Below, in pieces: positions 11,879 to 24,719 of a DNA stretch of 64,000 nucleotides. The position numbers and the translations under genes were made by a program. The notes beneath the pieces were generated by a model. That model did no database searches and was not told the DNA's origin. It saw only the letters and a list, made by a program, of their open reading frames with translations. Where the stretch lies: assembly GCA_943735955.1 (NCBI GenBank), contig OX030961.1, positions 8,606,420 to 8,670,419 on the forward strand, in the 5' to 3' direction. Source of the DNA: Piscicola geometra (Eukaryota > Annelida > Clitellata > Hirudinida > Piscicolidae). Each line of letters starts with the position of its first letter. Within the stretch, counting starts at the first letter, position 1.

Positions 11879-14800
11879 CTACACAACGGAGGTAGAGGGC
11901 AAGTCGTTTCTATTTCGGTTGGAGCTTCTGGTGGCGATGGCTGCAGTGGTCGTGGTGGCCGGAGTGGCGTCAGCAGGCGCCCTGTACTCCAGGCCTGGGA
12001 TGCCCAGGTGGTAGGTGGGCATCATGGTGTTGAAGTGCGAGGGGTGAATGAGGATTTGTTGGAGGTGTTGTTGCTGTTGCTGTTGTTGCTGCAGTAAGCG
12101 AGATGGGTGCTGCGGTTGTTGTTGGTGGTTCATGCGACTGTTGGAGCGTTGTTGTTGGTGGCTGGTGGCGTGGTGTGGTGGGTGCTGGTAGTTGGCGAAT
12201 TCTTGCGACGCGGGTGTGCGGTTCAGGGCGTCTGAGAGCACTGCACCCATCTGCATGTCGCCCACCGAACGGAGTCGAGCAGACGTCGATGTGGATTGCA
12301 CTGCTGAAGTGGTGGTGGAGAAAGGGTGGTAGTGGGGGTTGGAGTGGTTGTGGTGATAGGAGTGGTGCGTTGGTAGTAGTAGTTGTGGTGGTTTTAGTAA
12401 ATATAGAGAAACAGTCTAAAGTCTGAAGGTGCATTGACACACTGGACGGCATAAACGCCCCTTCCCCGTGATGCCAAACGATTAGGAAATGCTAACAAAG
12501 CGGCATAACATCAAAACCATTGAAGCACTGCACCAAAGGCTATCTCACTGTTTGGGTAGTCGTTGGGTGGCTGCAGGGAGGGAGGGAGGAGGGCACGTCG
12601 CTGCAAGTGGTTGCAAGCGCCACCACCGCCGCCACCATTGCGTGTAGCGCTTCTGAAGTGGTTGCCATAGCGATGATTTCCGTTGGAGTCTTCAAGCATG
12701 TTATTGTTGTTGTTGGAGGTGCTGTGGTGGTTGCTGCTGGCTCCTGTGCTGACGCTGTTATGTGGCTGTAGGGGCGTAGTTGTAGTTGTAGAGAGGTAGT
12801 TGTGGATTATTTAAACTGAAACCCGAAAACCATCCATCGAAAAGCATAAAACCACAATCGCCACAACAACAGCAGCAACAGCAAGCACCCCTACCAGCAC
12901 ACAAAATCACAACCCTCCCGACAACCACACCGCACCACAAGGCCACCTTGGCACCTTGAGGAGGTTCCAGTCGTAGATGTAGTCGTAGACGTGGTTGTTC
13001 TTGCGGTAGAGCATGGCGAAGGTCTGCAGGGCGTAGCGGTAGTCGGGCTTCTCCTCGAAGCGAAGGTTGCGACACTGGTTCAAGTAGGTGGCGAATTCGT
13101 CTGGTTGGGAGAGGGGAGGAAGGGAGGTGGTGATGATTATGATGATGGTGGTGGAAACATTGATACACACAAAAACCACACCACAGAACCACACACCCTC
13201 AGTGCCAATCGCACTCCCTCTGCCCCTCCAAACCACCTCCCCGACCAGCCAGCCACATGGATATCCCTTGCAGAGCTCCTCGACCGACGTGGACATCTTC
13301 TTCTCTGAGATGCGCTCGTACTTCTGCTTCTTGGTGGCGGCCTTGAGGCCCTGCCATGGCAGACTGCCGCGCAGAAAGTACATCACCACGTAACCCACCG
13401 ACTCCATGTCGTCCCGTCTGCTTTGTTCTGGAGTGGGTGAGTGGAATGGAGTGAGGATGAGATGGAGATTTGTTTGGGTGATAAGATGATAACGGGATAG
13501 AATGAGAAGGGTAAGAATGCGTCTTAATGAGTTTGTCAATTAAGAAAGTAGTTAACTTTGTGATCTTCCGAAGTGCTTACATTCTGACATGGTTAAAAGG
13601 AGTATAAAATGGTACTCATTAAACCCATATCAATAAAATTCTACCCCTTAGCTAGAATTAATAAAAATGTTATAAGAAATAATAAACTAATAGTGGAGTT
13701 AAATTTTTTTATTTATAATAAAGTCATGAAATCCCAAAAAATCCATATTAAGCCACCGCCTAAATAAAAATAGGAATTAGCAGTGACAAAAGCCTTGTGA
13801 CAATTGCTAAAGGAACCCTGAACTAGACAATAGGGGCCACTGCTGTGAATGAGTTATATGGAATAGAAATATAGAAAAAGAAAAGAGGTTCTTGTTGTAT
13901 TTATTATTATGCTGTTGCTGTTGTTGTCTAGGTGGATTATGATGATGATTACTATGTGGTGATGATGATGATTACTATGTGATGATGATGATGGTGGGAT
14001 TGATAATCACAATAATGATAAGGATGATGATGGGGTGGGATAATGATGAGGAAATAGGTTAAAAGAGAGTTTAAATGGCTTAAAAGTATGTTTAAGTTTA
14101 GCAAAATTATCAACTATTTTTGGACTTGAGTTAAATTATTATATTAAGTAAAGAGCTTTCTATTGCTATTTCACTCTTATGCAAAATTAAAACGAAAAAC
14201 ACTCCAATATGTATGAAAAGAAGACTAAAAGCCCACTACACCCCACATAGACCCCTCTACACTCCACCTATGCCAAGGTGTGTGTTGATGCTGGCGTAGC
14301 GTGCAGTGCCAGTGAGGTTCTTGTTCTCCTTGTATGGAATGTGTTGCTGGCTTCGAGTGTCGCGGTACTTTTTGGCGAGGCCAAAGTCGATGATGTAGAC
14401 GATGTTGCCATTCTTGCCGAGCCCCATCAGGAAGTTGTCGGGCTTGATGTCTCTGTGGATAAAGTTCTTCGAGTGGATGTACTCTACACGACTTATCTGA
14501 AAGTATTGGAAGTTCATTTTTTAGAAAATGAAAAATGTTAAAAATTATTTTAATGTATTTTGGTGACTAAAAGGAAATGAAGGTTTTGTTATTTCAAATA
14601 AATAAAAGCTACCATTTGTTCGGCGAGCAAGAGAACAGTTTTGAGACTGAACTTTCTGGAACAAAAGTTGAACAGATCCTCAAGACTTGGACCAAGAAGC
14701 TCCATTACTAAGACATTATAATCTCCTTCAGTTCCATTCCATCTTACTTCAGGTATTCCAACTGAAAGATTAAATATTATGAGATATAAAATCTCAAAAT

Positions 14801-15112
14801 ATTTCAAGTATTCAATACAAACCTCCATGTTGCATGAACTTGTAGATCTTCCCTTCGATATACAACTGGGGATGTTTTGTTTTTGTGCATTCTAATTTTA
14901 TGGCTATTTCTTCAGCTGTTGTTATATCAGTTCCTGTTGGATTGATAATAATGTTATCAATCACTAATTATTACAGTCTAAAATCCTTAAACTTCAAGGC
15001 TTGAAGTGAATACTTGAATTTAAGAGTATTTCTAACCGAGGTAGATGTCACCAAAAGATCCGCTTCCAATTTTTCGTCCCAGTCGAAACCTGTTTCCTAT
15101 CCTTAATTCCAT
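11879..15112 (-). CDS. CSNK1D/E: Casein kinase 1 delta/epsilon (doubletime-type), 8 exons, 507 aa
   Basis: Minus-strand exons from the 5' end: 15037-15112, 14823-14933, 14613-14761, 14268-14496, 13257-13427, 12955-13100, 12549-12765, 11879-12303; total 1,524 nt. It is a Ser/Thr kinase that phosphorylates primed or acidic sites; family members act in the circadian clock, Wnt signalling and the cell cycle. Visible motifs: glycine loop [13 protein letters not shown] at the N-terminus, AIKLE with the catalytic Lys, [14 protein letters not shown] catalytic loop, [10 protein letters not shown], and the CK1-specific [18 protein letters not shown] segment. The kinase core ends near residue 294. The C-terminal tail of about 210 residues is rich in Asn, His, Gly and Gln (a run of eight Gln) and ends in a Thr-Ala/Arg-Asn segment. 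Such tails are autoinhibitory and phosphorylated in CK1 delta/epsilon. The last exon has a tandem CAGCAG acceptor. Delta and epsilon cannot be separated here; invertebrates usually have a single gene. Confidence 0.93.
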
Positions 15113-15626
15113 TAGTTTTATCCACTGATGCTATCTATTAAGTCTGCAGATAGTGAATTCTTCGCAAAACTATACAAAACTATATCATTCGATAGAAGAT
15201 CTTGAAACAAAGGAATTTAATATGAATTACAAAATTGTTGTTTGAACTACAAACTTTAATCAATTAAATAATTATTAACCTAATGATATTTTAAACTCTA
15301 GAAAATCATTGTGAAGTAGCTTTGAAGGATTATAAAGATTTTTTTCATAGGGAAATAATGAATTTTTCAGTTCGTCTAATAGTTATTTGGTCTTGCTTAA
15401 AAGCTAACTTAAACAAAATTAAACATTTTTTAGACCTTAATAATTTTTTTCTTTTACAGTTTTTATCGTCTTTTGCTATCTCGTCTTCAATACATTTATT
15501 TCAAAATCAAAACAGTTGAAAATGAATATTTATGAAGTAATTTAATAAAATTTTTATTAACAATTTTTGTTTGTAATAATCTTTTTTTCCCAAATAAATT
15601 AATTCGAAAATATATTATTATCTTAG
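15113..15626. promoter_or_regulatory. Head-to-head intergenic region between CK1 and DRC3
   Basis: The CK1 start codon (minus, 15112) and the first supported DRC3 exon (plus, 15627) are only about 0.5 kb apart. The AT-rich interval must hold both 5' ends and is a candidate bidirectional promoter. No TATA element or motif can be assigned with confidence, and the start exon of DRC3 also has to lie here. Confidence 0.4.
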
Positions 15627-18600
15627 AATTCAGTTCAAGAGTTCACTGACAACTGGTGGGAAGAGTTGTTGAAATACCAGCGCAAGGAGCCAGGAATCAT
15701 AGATTCGACGCTACTAAATAACTTGATATATGACCAAGGCCCTAAGGATCAGGCTGGTTTGTTGGCAAGGGAAGAAGGAATCGAGCATTCTGACTTGCTG
15801 GAGCTGAGAATTGCTTTCAAAAGTATTCATTTGAGCTAAAATTCATTTGTAAAAGATATGCCAGCAAAACTATTTAAGCCGTTTGTAAAGTTTTAATATA
15901 ATTTTAATCTTGCTAAAATAATATCTTTTGCTTAAAAGACATTTTGAAGATAGCGAACTTATGGAGCTTCAAGAATCTAGTGAAGCTGCAACTGGACAAC
16001 AATTCGATCAACCAGATTGAGGGACTTGACCACATGATTCACCTGAAATGGCTGGGTGGGTTAATATAGCTTTATATCTAACTAATGCCATCTAAATAAC
16101 CTGAAATACCAAAATAATATAACTGTGGGCTTAAAACTTGTCTTCACTAAATCACAGACTTGTCGTTCAATGTGATTCAGAAGATTGAGAATTTAGACAA
16201 ACTCACAAACCTTCGAGACCTGACCCTTTATCGCAACCAAATCTCGGTCTTGGAGAATATGGATGAGTTAAAAAATCTCGAGATTCTTTCCATCGGCCGA
16301 AACAAGATTGCAGATATCGAAAATGTCTGAGTGTTTATTCAATTAATTATATTTTACACTGGGTCTATTTAATGCTTTTTTAAAAACGAGTCTTTTACTG
16401 CATGAGAACATTTCAATATTTATTAAAATTTACTTAAAAGACAAACTTTGGTTAAAATAAGTTTGAAAATGCTGTCAACTCAAGCACAAAAACTTCTTAT
16501 GCTTCAGACAATCTATCTTAGGAGCTTCAAATCGCTGAGATCAGTGAGTTTTTCTCACAACCCGATCACCGAGAACCCTCACTACCGCCTCATGGTCATC
16601 GTCTACATCCCACAACTATACACCATAGACTACTCGCTCATTAGCGACGCACAGGTTTCGACGAACTCTGAATATGTATAAGTTATGGAGATATGTTAAG
16701 TAATTGGAGTACGTAGTTGGTTAAACTATCTAGAATTTTGTTAAACCTGTCGTTTTACAAAGATTGATTAAAATTATTAATATAAGAATACTTCATATTC
16801 TCAGAGAAAGGACGCGATGACAAGGTTCGAGAACACAGTGGCGAGTCTGGAGGCGAAAGACGAAGTGATGCAGGCAGAACACGAGAGGAAAGTCAAAGAC
16901 GAAAAGAAGCTCGCCTTCAACATGGTCTTTGGTGTGACTAAATCGAATCTCATTTCGAGTTCTCTTCACTTAAGCGTGTGCATAACTCAATAGAATACAA
17001 TCTGAAAAGAATGTGCAACATATGTTTCCTCATGCACTTGCAACACCACCAGAGGTTGTTTGTGGACGGCTTTGCCGACAGCAACCTGATGGACTTGTTG
17101 TACCTGGTCGACGAGGAGGAGTCCAAGATGAGGTCATGGCCGCCCATCAACAACCTCTTCAACAAATATCCTTCCGAGATACATTTTAAAAATAAAACCA
17201 AATGTCTTAATTCTTTTATAAATACATTTTTAATGTGGTTTTGAAGCTCGTCAGGGTTGAAGGCCACGTTAATAAAATTCGTCATTTTATTGAATTGTAT
17301 TTCCCCTACCGAATCAAAATGAAACACCAACTCTGAGGCATCTCCCTTGACACAAACGCACGTACTACCAAAGCCTCTCCAACGCATCGAAGGACATTTA
17401 CCAGTTCGGCCTTTCCAAGTACAAGCAGAGGGAGGAAGAGCTCAGGAACTTCCACCTTGGAGCTCAGGAAACCATCGAGATTTACAACAACAAGAGCATC
17501 GAGTACGTCGACAAGTTCCTCGAGTACAAGAAAGAGGTGCATTTTGTTTTTTAAAAATATTATTTCATTTATTTTAATTCATTTTTGTACTTATTCAACC
17601 ATCACTTTATTCATTAAACCATCAATTTATTCATTTAACCTCCAACATGCGATGCAAGTTGTGGATACTTCTGGACGAGCTGGAGGAGGATGTGACACAG
17701 AACCAGCCTGACGAGTTCAACCGCACCCTCGACAGACTGTCCGAAGAGCTGATTCTGAGCGAGATCCAACTGGTCGAGATGATCGATGTATGTGTTTCAT
17801 TCAAGTGCTTGCTGCCATAGGTCTTGCATGCTTTGTCGAATTAATAAAACGTCAACTAATTTATTACAAAAATATTCCCCCGCAACCCCTCACAACCTCG
17901 ATGCCAGGAAATAGTGAGAGAGTTGGAGACGAGTCTCGACGACATGGTGAACGACTTCAAGAGCACCATCACCTCCCGCATCAGCTCCATCCGTGAGATG
18001 ACCCACCGATTCTACGAAGACCTCATCCGAGAGGCTGGCTTCCTGGCAGAAAAGAGCCGCAAACCCGATGAGATCGACGAGATTCCAGCGGAAATCTTTT
18101 ACGTTCGTTGCAGTCGAATGTGTTTGAGTATCTGTTTTGCAAATAAAATAAAAAACAATTATATAAAAATTTAGGAAAAATAAAATGCGGCTTATAACAT
18201 AATTTTAACACAGTTGGTTGACGATAAAATGCTTCTGTCAGTGACGATTCAAACAGCGCATGAGAGTCGCATCGCCAAGATCGACAACCTGCAAGATGAC
18301 ATCCACGCCCGCTTGGCCGTCTATGTGTCGAAGATCATCAAGGACTTGAACGAGCACATGGAGATGAAGAGGAACCGAAAGGTGGGTGCAACAGTACCTC
18401 GTAACAGTCACTTGCATGATCATTGTGTGCTGGGAAGGTTTAACAGCTATAAATACATTTAATAATGTACTTTTAAACAAACCTATCTTTTTTAATGAGC
18501 ATAATTTTCCCTTTTTGCTTTAAAACTCAAATCTAGTTCTACTCCTCTATGATGACTTGCAATGCAACTGCCTCCCTGCACAGCGGATCCAGGAGATCAT

Positions 18601-18670
18601 GCACTTTGTGAGGTACCATCGCAAGGAGTTCCAACAGGTCTTCGACTTGGTCTTCAACGTCGAAGCATGA
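15627..18670 (+). CDS. DRC3: Dynein regulatory complex subunit 3 (LRRC48), 11 exons seen, N-terminus missing
   Basis: Exons: 15627-15822, 15939-16055, 16158-16324, 16508-16654, 16805-16924, 17053-17165, 17362-17536, 17659-17787, 17908-18102, 18214-18381, 18584-18670; together 538 codons including the stop. DRC3 belongs to the nexin-dynein regulatory complex of motile axonemes and is involved in the ciliary waveform. The N-terminal part contains the conserved DQGPKDQAGLLAREEGI segment, followed by leucine-rich repeats (LVKLQLDNNSI, LDLSFNVIQKIENL, LRDLTLYRNQIS, LEILSIGRNKI) and an LRR cap (SFSHNPI). The rest is a long acidic and basic coiled coil, as in human DRC3 (523 aa). The first listed exon has an in-frame stop just before its acceptor and no Met, so a short upstream start exon was not found. 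The sixth intron is of AT-AC U12 type; all others are GT-AG. Confidence 0.92.
17166..17361 (+). other. AT-AC U12-type (minor spliceosome) intron in DRC3
   Basis: The 196-bp intron begins ATATCCTTCC, matching the U12 5' splice-site consensus (A/G)TATCCTTT in its core, and ends in ...CGCAC. TCCCTTGAC at 17343-17351 matches the U12 branch consensus TTCCTTRAY with the presumed branch A at 17350, 11 nt before the intron end, within the usual range. No usable GT donor exists at the end of the preceding exon, and joining 17165 to 17362 restores the frame (codon AA|G) and the expected DRC3 protein. Confidence 0.85.
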
Positions 18671-19390
18671 AAACTGAATTTTTTGCGATAGTTTATAAGT
18701 TTATTTTTGGAGAAAAAAATTAAAACGAATCTTAGTACGAAAAGATTATATGCCAGCGGGTTTCGATGTTTAAATTGAATTTTTATTCTTCTCTAATTTT
18801 TGATGATTTTCACATGTTTAAAAATATAATTAAATTTTTCAAATTTTTGTTCTATTCGCATCATTTGTAAATGAAATTCAATCTCAATGAAGAATAAGCT
18901 TTCGTCTCACAACTGAGGATTAAAACAGCTTTGTTTATTTAATGTTTTAACTTCTAATTACTCTATTAATCTGCACGAGGCTTCTCCACTAACTGAAGCA
19001 TGTTTGGAAGCTATAAGGTATATAATTTGTAACATCACTAGCTTTCAGGCTGTTATAAGACAAGGATCGACCAGATAGAGTTCTTTCGAGGTCTTTGTTC
19101 AAGAGACGCAGTCGAGGCCTCGTGCAGTTGAGCTTTTATCTTATTTCTATTTTTCGATTAAATTTCATTTTAAAAAGATTTTCAGTAAAAGAACTTACAA
19201 AAACATTTGACCATAAACTCTTTTGCTGTTTCAGCAAACAAAATTTATAAACAGCTATATTAAAGTTTAAAAAAGCACCTAGAAAACTGCGAGCAGAATA
19301 ATTTAAAAGTTAAAAAATGAAATAATTGAAAGTAATTGTACAACAAACTTGTAAAACTTTTCGAAAAATTATAAAACTGTAAGCTTTAAA
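18671..19390. other. DRC3-TRAF intergenic region
   Basis: AT-rich sequence between two plus-strand genes. It should hold the DRC3 3' UTR and the TRAF promoter and 5' UTR. The stretch 19050-19135 (AGTTCTTTCGAGGTCTTTGTTCAAGAG) has the highest GC content. No RNA gene or repeat was recognised. Confidence 0.4.
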
Positions 19391-22300
19391 ATGGCGACTC
19401 TAAGTACTGAAGTGCCGACTACAACAAGCACTCCTAACTCCAACGCCACCAACACGGAAACTAACGGTTCCAATAGTGACAACAACAAAACCAATGAAAG
19501 TGACCCAGCAAAAAATGGTGCTTCTATCTCCAAATCACCGTATATAAAAACTATAACAGCAACAACTGAACCAACAACAGCCACACCGACAACCACGCCA
19601 CCAACAGCGACAACTATGCCAACAACAACTACACTAGCAACAACAACCACACCACCAACAACCACACCACCAACAACCACACCACCAACAACCACACCAC
19701 CAACAACCACACCAACTACAACCACACCAACAACATCCACACCAACAACAACCACTCCAGCAACAACCACAACAGCAACAACCACAACAGCAACAACCAC
19801 AACAGCAACAACCACAACAGCAACAACCACAACAGCAACAACCACTGCTAACAGCCAAAGCAACGGCACAAGCAGAGCCATACGGGGCAGTGCAGACAGG
19901 AGTACAAGCAACAACAACCACAGATACATTCCAAGAAACAGAAACCTCGTTCATTACGGCGGTAGCGGACGTTTGAGCAGCCATAGAAACGATAACTTAA
20001 ATAACAACAACAATAACAATAACAATGGTAATAACAGACATAACAATACAACTAGTTTTAGAAACAATAACAGGAATAATAGGAGCGCTGGTGGTAATAG
20101 TAGCAGAAGCAACAATGGCAACAACTCAAGACAAGCGAGGCAACGACAAAACAATACAAACAATAATAATAATGGAAATACAAATAATACAAACAATAAT
20201 TCTAATGGTAATACAAACAATACAAACAATAATTATAATGGTAATACAAACAATACAAACAACAACACATCTTCCACCCTGAGAAACGGTCGTGAAACCA
20301 TTTCTTCAAATTCTTCAGTATCATCATCAGTAGCGGCCTGTTCCATCTCCACTGTCACGTCATCATCATCATCATCTTCCCGCCCACGTGAAAACCAATC
20401 CAACAGTCCTTACATCGATCCATTCAACCCATACGCCATCTCATTCCACCCATTCCCTTCATCAATCAGCACCCTCACCAACCCAGACAACCATCCATCT
20501 ACCAATCCATCCACCAATCCATCTACCAATCCATCCACCAATCCATCTACCAACGCATTCATCCAACCCTCCACCAGCCAATACACACGTCTAATCGATG
20601 ATTTGTCAAGCCAACTACAAAACAATCCATTCACCACTTCATCCAACAGCTACAACAACCCCCTGGCTGGCTTCGTCAGAGCCCCTGTCACTCACGGCTA
20701 TGCCAGTCCGATGACCAGTGGGCCTCCGAGAGCACTCTCACCGACCGAAACCGTCACTCCAGAGCCTCAAGCCGCTCACCTCCTCGACAACTACGACTTC
20801 ACGTTCGAGCAGGACCCGCCTGGTCACTTCGTCTGTCCGGTGTGTCTGCAGATCTTGCGTGAGGCGCACCAGACCAAGTGCGGACATCGATTCTGCAAGA
20901 AGTGTCTCAAGAACGTCGAGTCCAGGTTGTCGCCGAACTAAAAGTTGAAACTTGAAATGAATTTTTTAGTATTTATTAATTCAATCTGTTTAAGGGTTAG
21001 CATTTTTTAAAAGTGTTGTTTCAGCTTTTAATTAAAATATTTTCTTTTTGAACGCCCACCACAGAAACCCTGGCCGAGGCTTTAAGTGTCCGATAGACAA
21101 GACGCTTCTCAGATGGAAGGCCACCAGCACGAAGGATGTGCAGGTTTGTGGCTGAGAAAAAATTTAATTTAAAAAAAAATAATTTACACAAAAAATCTTT
21201 ATATAAAAGAGTAAAATGTGACGTAAGCTTTATTCTTATTGGTTTAGTTAAATAATTAAATAAATTATTTTTCAAAGATATTTGCGGATCTGGCGGTGGA
21301 TAGGGAGATCACTTCTTTGATTGTCAAGTGCACCAACCACGCCAAGGGCTGCCGATGGAAAGGGGAACTAAGCAACCACCAGGTGAATATCGTTTACATT
21401 TTTACATTTTATTTAGTTTTTATTTATATATTTAATGCTGAAGTTGAACTTTCTTGAACACTTTATTTTCTACCATTATAACCCACATAAGATGAGCAAA
21501 CGTTAAAGCTTTTCCAACCATTTCTCACAGTCACACATTCAGATCTGCACTGGCGACCAAATCTTCTGCGAGTGTGGGAAGCTGATCAAGAGTCAAGAAA
21601 TGCCCAAGCATCTGAAGGAGTGTCCGAAGAGGAAGGTCAAGTGTGGCTACTGTCGCCAAGACGTCGACCTCAACTACCTCACTGTGAGAGTGGCATGAGT
21701 GATGGACTAGAATTTAAAAAATCGGAGATTTCAAGTTTGCAACCACATTTTTTCCCATTTTTCGATTACCATCTTTACAAAAAAACGCACCCCAACGACA
21801 GCGTCACCAGCTGCTCAACTGCAGCAAGTTTTCGATGCGTTGTGCTCCATGCGGCAGGGTGGGTCTGACGAGGGAGGATGCTGCCCACCACTTGGACCCC
21901 CTCTCAGGCGACTGTCCTTCGGTCGCCACCAATTGTGTCTTCACGCCCCTTGGCTGCTCGTTCAGGGTGATTTAGGGAAGAATAAATATATTAAATCAAT
22001 TTTTTAATAAATAAATGTAATTAAATAAGAAAGAATAGAAAGTTAAGATAATCTCATTCAACGATAGAACCAGCGCGGCAACCTCCAGCAACACTACCAA
22101 GAGTTTTTGCAGTTCCACAACTCATTGTCGGTTGGTAACATCCGAGCTAACACGCACAGGTTTTTTTGTGACGTTGACATTTTTGTATTTATCAGAATAT
22201 TTTGGAATTTGTAACAATTTCAAAAGTTATTAGAGATTAAATTTGGTTTTCAGCTCTGTAATCGTTTTTAACCTTTTCAATAGGTTTTTGATTGCTTGAT

Positions 22301-24588
22301 AATAACTTTTTACTTCAAAGTTCAATTCCTTTTATAAATTACTTACATTTTATTTTATTCAACTTTCTTATATTTTTTATTAAAAATAAATTAATTAACA
22401 GACTTAATCAGCATTCACACGGCCTTTCTGACCTCTTTAACTTCTGTCAGAGGCTTGAGAGCAACCTCACCTTCACAAGAAAGTCATCATTTCAAAATTT
22501 AAATATTTATAAATTTAACAATTAATTATAATTAAAAAAATATTTGTGGAGATTAAATTACATCAAATTCAACTATATGGTTTTATATCAGTCTAATTGG
22601 CGTGACGTCATAAGAGAGGCCAACCCTCCTGCAGCTTGTGTACGCAGAACTGGCGCAGCATCAACTCGATGCTCCCGAGGGTGAGGAGCCTGGAGACGAC
22701 CAACCACGACGGCAGGCTCTTCTGGAAGGTTCGAGTGCCTCACACCGGCAACCAGGGCGCCTACCCGGTCAACAGTCCCCACTTCTTCCTCGGCTCCCCT
22801 GGATACCGCTTCGTTCTGACGATCTTCTATCCCGGACTGGACTTCGTAATCCCGCTGAACACCAGTGACGGCAGTGACAGCTCTGGGAGCATGCGAGAGG
22901 ATTCTGCAAAGAGTCTGCCGATGAAGGCGTGTCTGCATCTGAAACAGAACCACTTCTGCAACCACCCCCTGATGTTTCCATTCAATGGCCGATTGAAACT
23001 TGTTCTTTATCGACCCATCAACTCACGCACTTCATCGAAAGTCGCTGAAACAGAAGAAGTGAGTACAACTACCAAGAGCAGCAAGTCATCTGAGGATGGA
23101 GGGGATGAAAAGAAAGGTGGAAAGAGTGCAGAAAGTCAATCGGCAGAAGCAGGCCATTCCAAGGAGAACGAGAATGTGATCATCGAGAAAGAGTTCAAGG
23201 GTCTCTCAGCATCATCTCCCACTTCCTCCTCCAGCCTCCCACAGAAGAACTGTCACGTGCCTCTTGAGTTGCCAAGCAGAGAGGAGTTGAGGGAAAGGGC
23301 TTTCGAAGAAGATGGCTTCCTGCACGTGTATCTCCAGGTGTCCGCCGTGTGAGTTGGCACTGCTTGTGTTTTGAAAAATTGCTTGTATTTTGGTTTACCA
23401 AACATTGGAAACACGAGGTTTGAGACTTAATTGACGCTTCAACCATTTAATGGATATTTAAAATGTTCAAAGTTTATTTGAGTTTTTTTTGCTTTTTTAA
23501 TCTTGAAAAAACATTATAAAACGATTAAAAAATGGTACGTTCGCTGAATTGAAAGACTTTTAAATAGAGTTTTAAAACTTTTATTGATTTGTGACTGTAG
23601 TTGGCTGTTTTAAATGTTTTAACACTTTGGTTTTAAAGTTTGTGTGTTACCATTCTTTTTGAAATTGGTTTGTTGCAATTTTATGTTCAACCATTTCTTA
23701 TAAAATTCAATGTTTTAAAGTCGCATTCCAATGACATTCATCTGTTTATTGCATGCAATTGTCTTCAAATAAGCAGTTATAAAATAAAATCTATAGGCTT
23801 CAATTGCAAATGACTTTTCAAAAAAGTATATAAAAGTTTAATAGAATGGAAGGAGTAAAGGCGTTAGAAATGATCTTTTAAAACATGATTCCAATAGTGA
23901 GTATGAAACAAACAATTTTGTGAGCTTGCAGCGGAGTGAATGTCAAAATCTGGATGGTGTTAAATGGCTTCGATTTTAGAATATTTTAAATAAATATTTG
24001 AAAGGCGGTTGAAGTGGTTCAGTGCAAAATCATAAAACAATATGGTTCAAAATACAGTTGTAGGTTGAAATTATTAGAAATTGAAGTTGAGTAAGTCACA
24101 AACTAAATCAGGTTATAACATTTATTTTCAACTAGAAATGGGGTGTTATTCCAAATGTAGTACAGACGACAAATCTAACTGTTTTTCTTAAAGAAAAATA
24201 ATGATTAAACGTTTTGTAAAAAATTTCTTTGTTTTTTTTCGAAAAAAACGAAAACGCTTTTATAATTATGAATCAAAAGCACAGACCAAAAAAAATCAAC
24301 ACACATACAGCAGGACGAAACTTCAAACTATTTTTTTCAACTTTATGTCAAACATTTATTGAAAGCTTTTTATTTATTTAAAAAATGTAATTTAAGAAAA
24401 ATATTAAATATTTTAATATGCAATAAAGGCATTAATATCTTTCCAGTCCATTTCAAATGTCTTAATTTACTTTCCAGAAGATGATGACGTTGGAGCTATG
24501 CAGAAGGACGAACCTCATAATTGAAGATTTTAACGATTTGAAGTTTCGATGTCTTCCCATTTCGTGCATGTGTGGGCAATTGCGTTAA
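19391..24588 (+). CDS. TRAF-family protein with RING, zinc fingers and MATH domain, 8 exons, about 964 aa
   Basis: Exons: 19391-20925, 21065-21143, 21278-21382, 21531-21683, 21802-21966, 22074-22130, 22648-23337, 24478-24588 (the last is the least certain). TRAF proteins are cytoplasmic adaptors and E3 ligases linking TNF/IL-1/Toll-type receptors to NF-kB and JNK signalling. The first exon encodes about 470 residues of Thr/Pro-, Asn- and Ser-rich low complexity, then a RING: FVCPVCLQILREAHQTKCGH with Cys/His ligands running through FCKKCLKN, completed after the intron by FKCPIDK. TRAF-type zinc fingers follow (CTNHAKGCRWKGEL, ICTGDQIFC, KECPKRKVKCGYC, NCSKFSMRCAPCGR). A short linker exon leads to the MATH domain from about residue 698 (GRLFWKVRV, PVNSPHFFLGSPGYRFVLTIFYPG). 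A Ser/Glu/Lys-rich insert lies within the C-terminal part of MATH (about 23050-23220). The unusually long N-terminus and the MATH insert set it apart from vertebrate TRAFs, so no numbered orthologue is claimed. Confidence 0.88.
19600..19855 (+). repeat. Coding ACAACAACCACACC-type repeat (Thr/Pro then Thr/Ala)
   Basis: Inside TRAF exon 1, 15-bp units (ACCACACCACCAACA) change at about 19750 to ACAACAACCACAGCA units. They encode about 80 residues, almost only Thr with Pro or Ala. They are in frame with the downstream RING, so the repeat is translated if the first ATG is used. Confidence 0.8.
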
Positions 24589-24719
24589 AGTTTAAACGAC
24601 CAAACCCTCTCTGTACTTTTCCAAAAGAAGTGGCCAACAGTTTACTCGAGTTTCAAAATTATCACTTTTCATTTATCGTCTTACGCATTAAAAAAAAAAT
24701 ACCGTATGAATAAAATCAG

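Noticed and set aside
11387..12014. ISIVSII and ETMLMMM repeat frames as genes
   Set aside because: 21-bp minisatellite next to the CK1 stop codon; no splice or start support.
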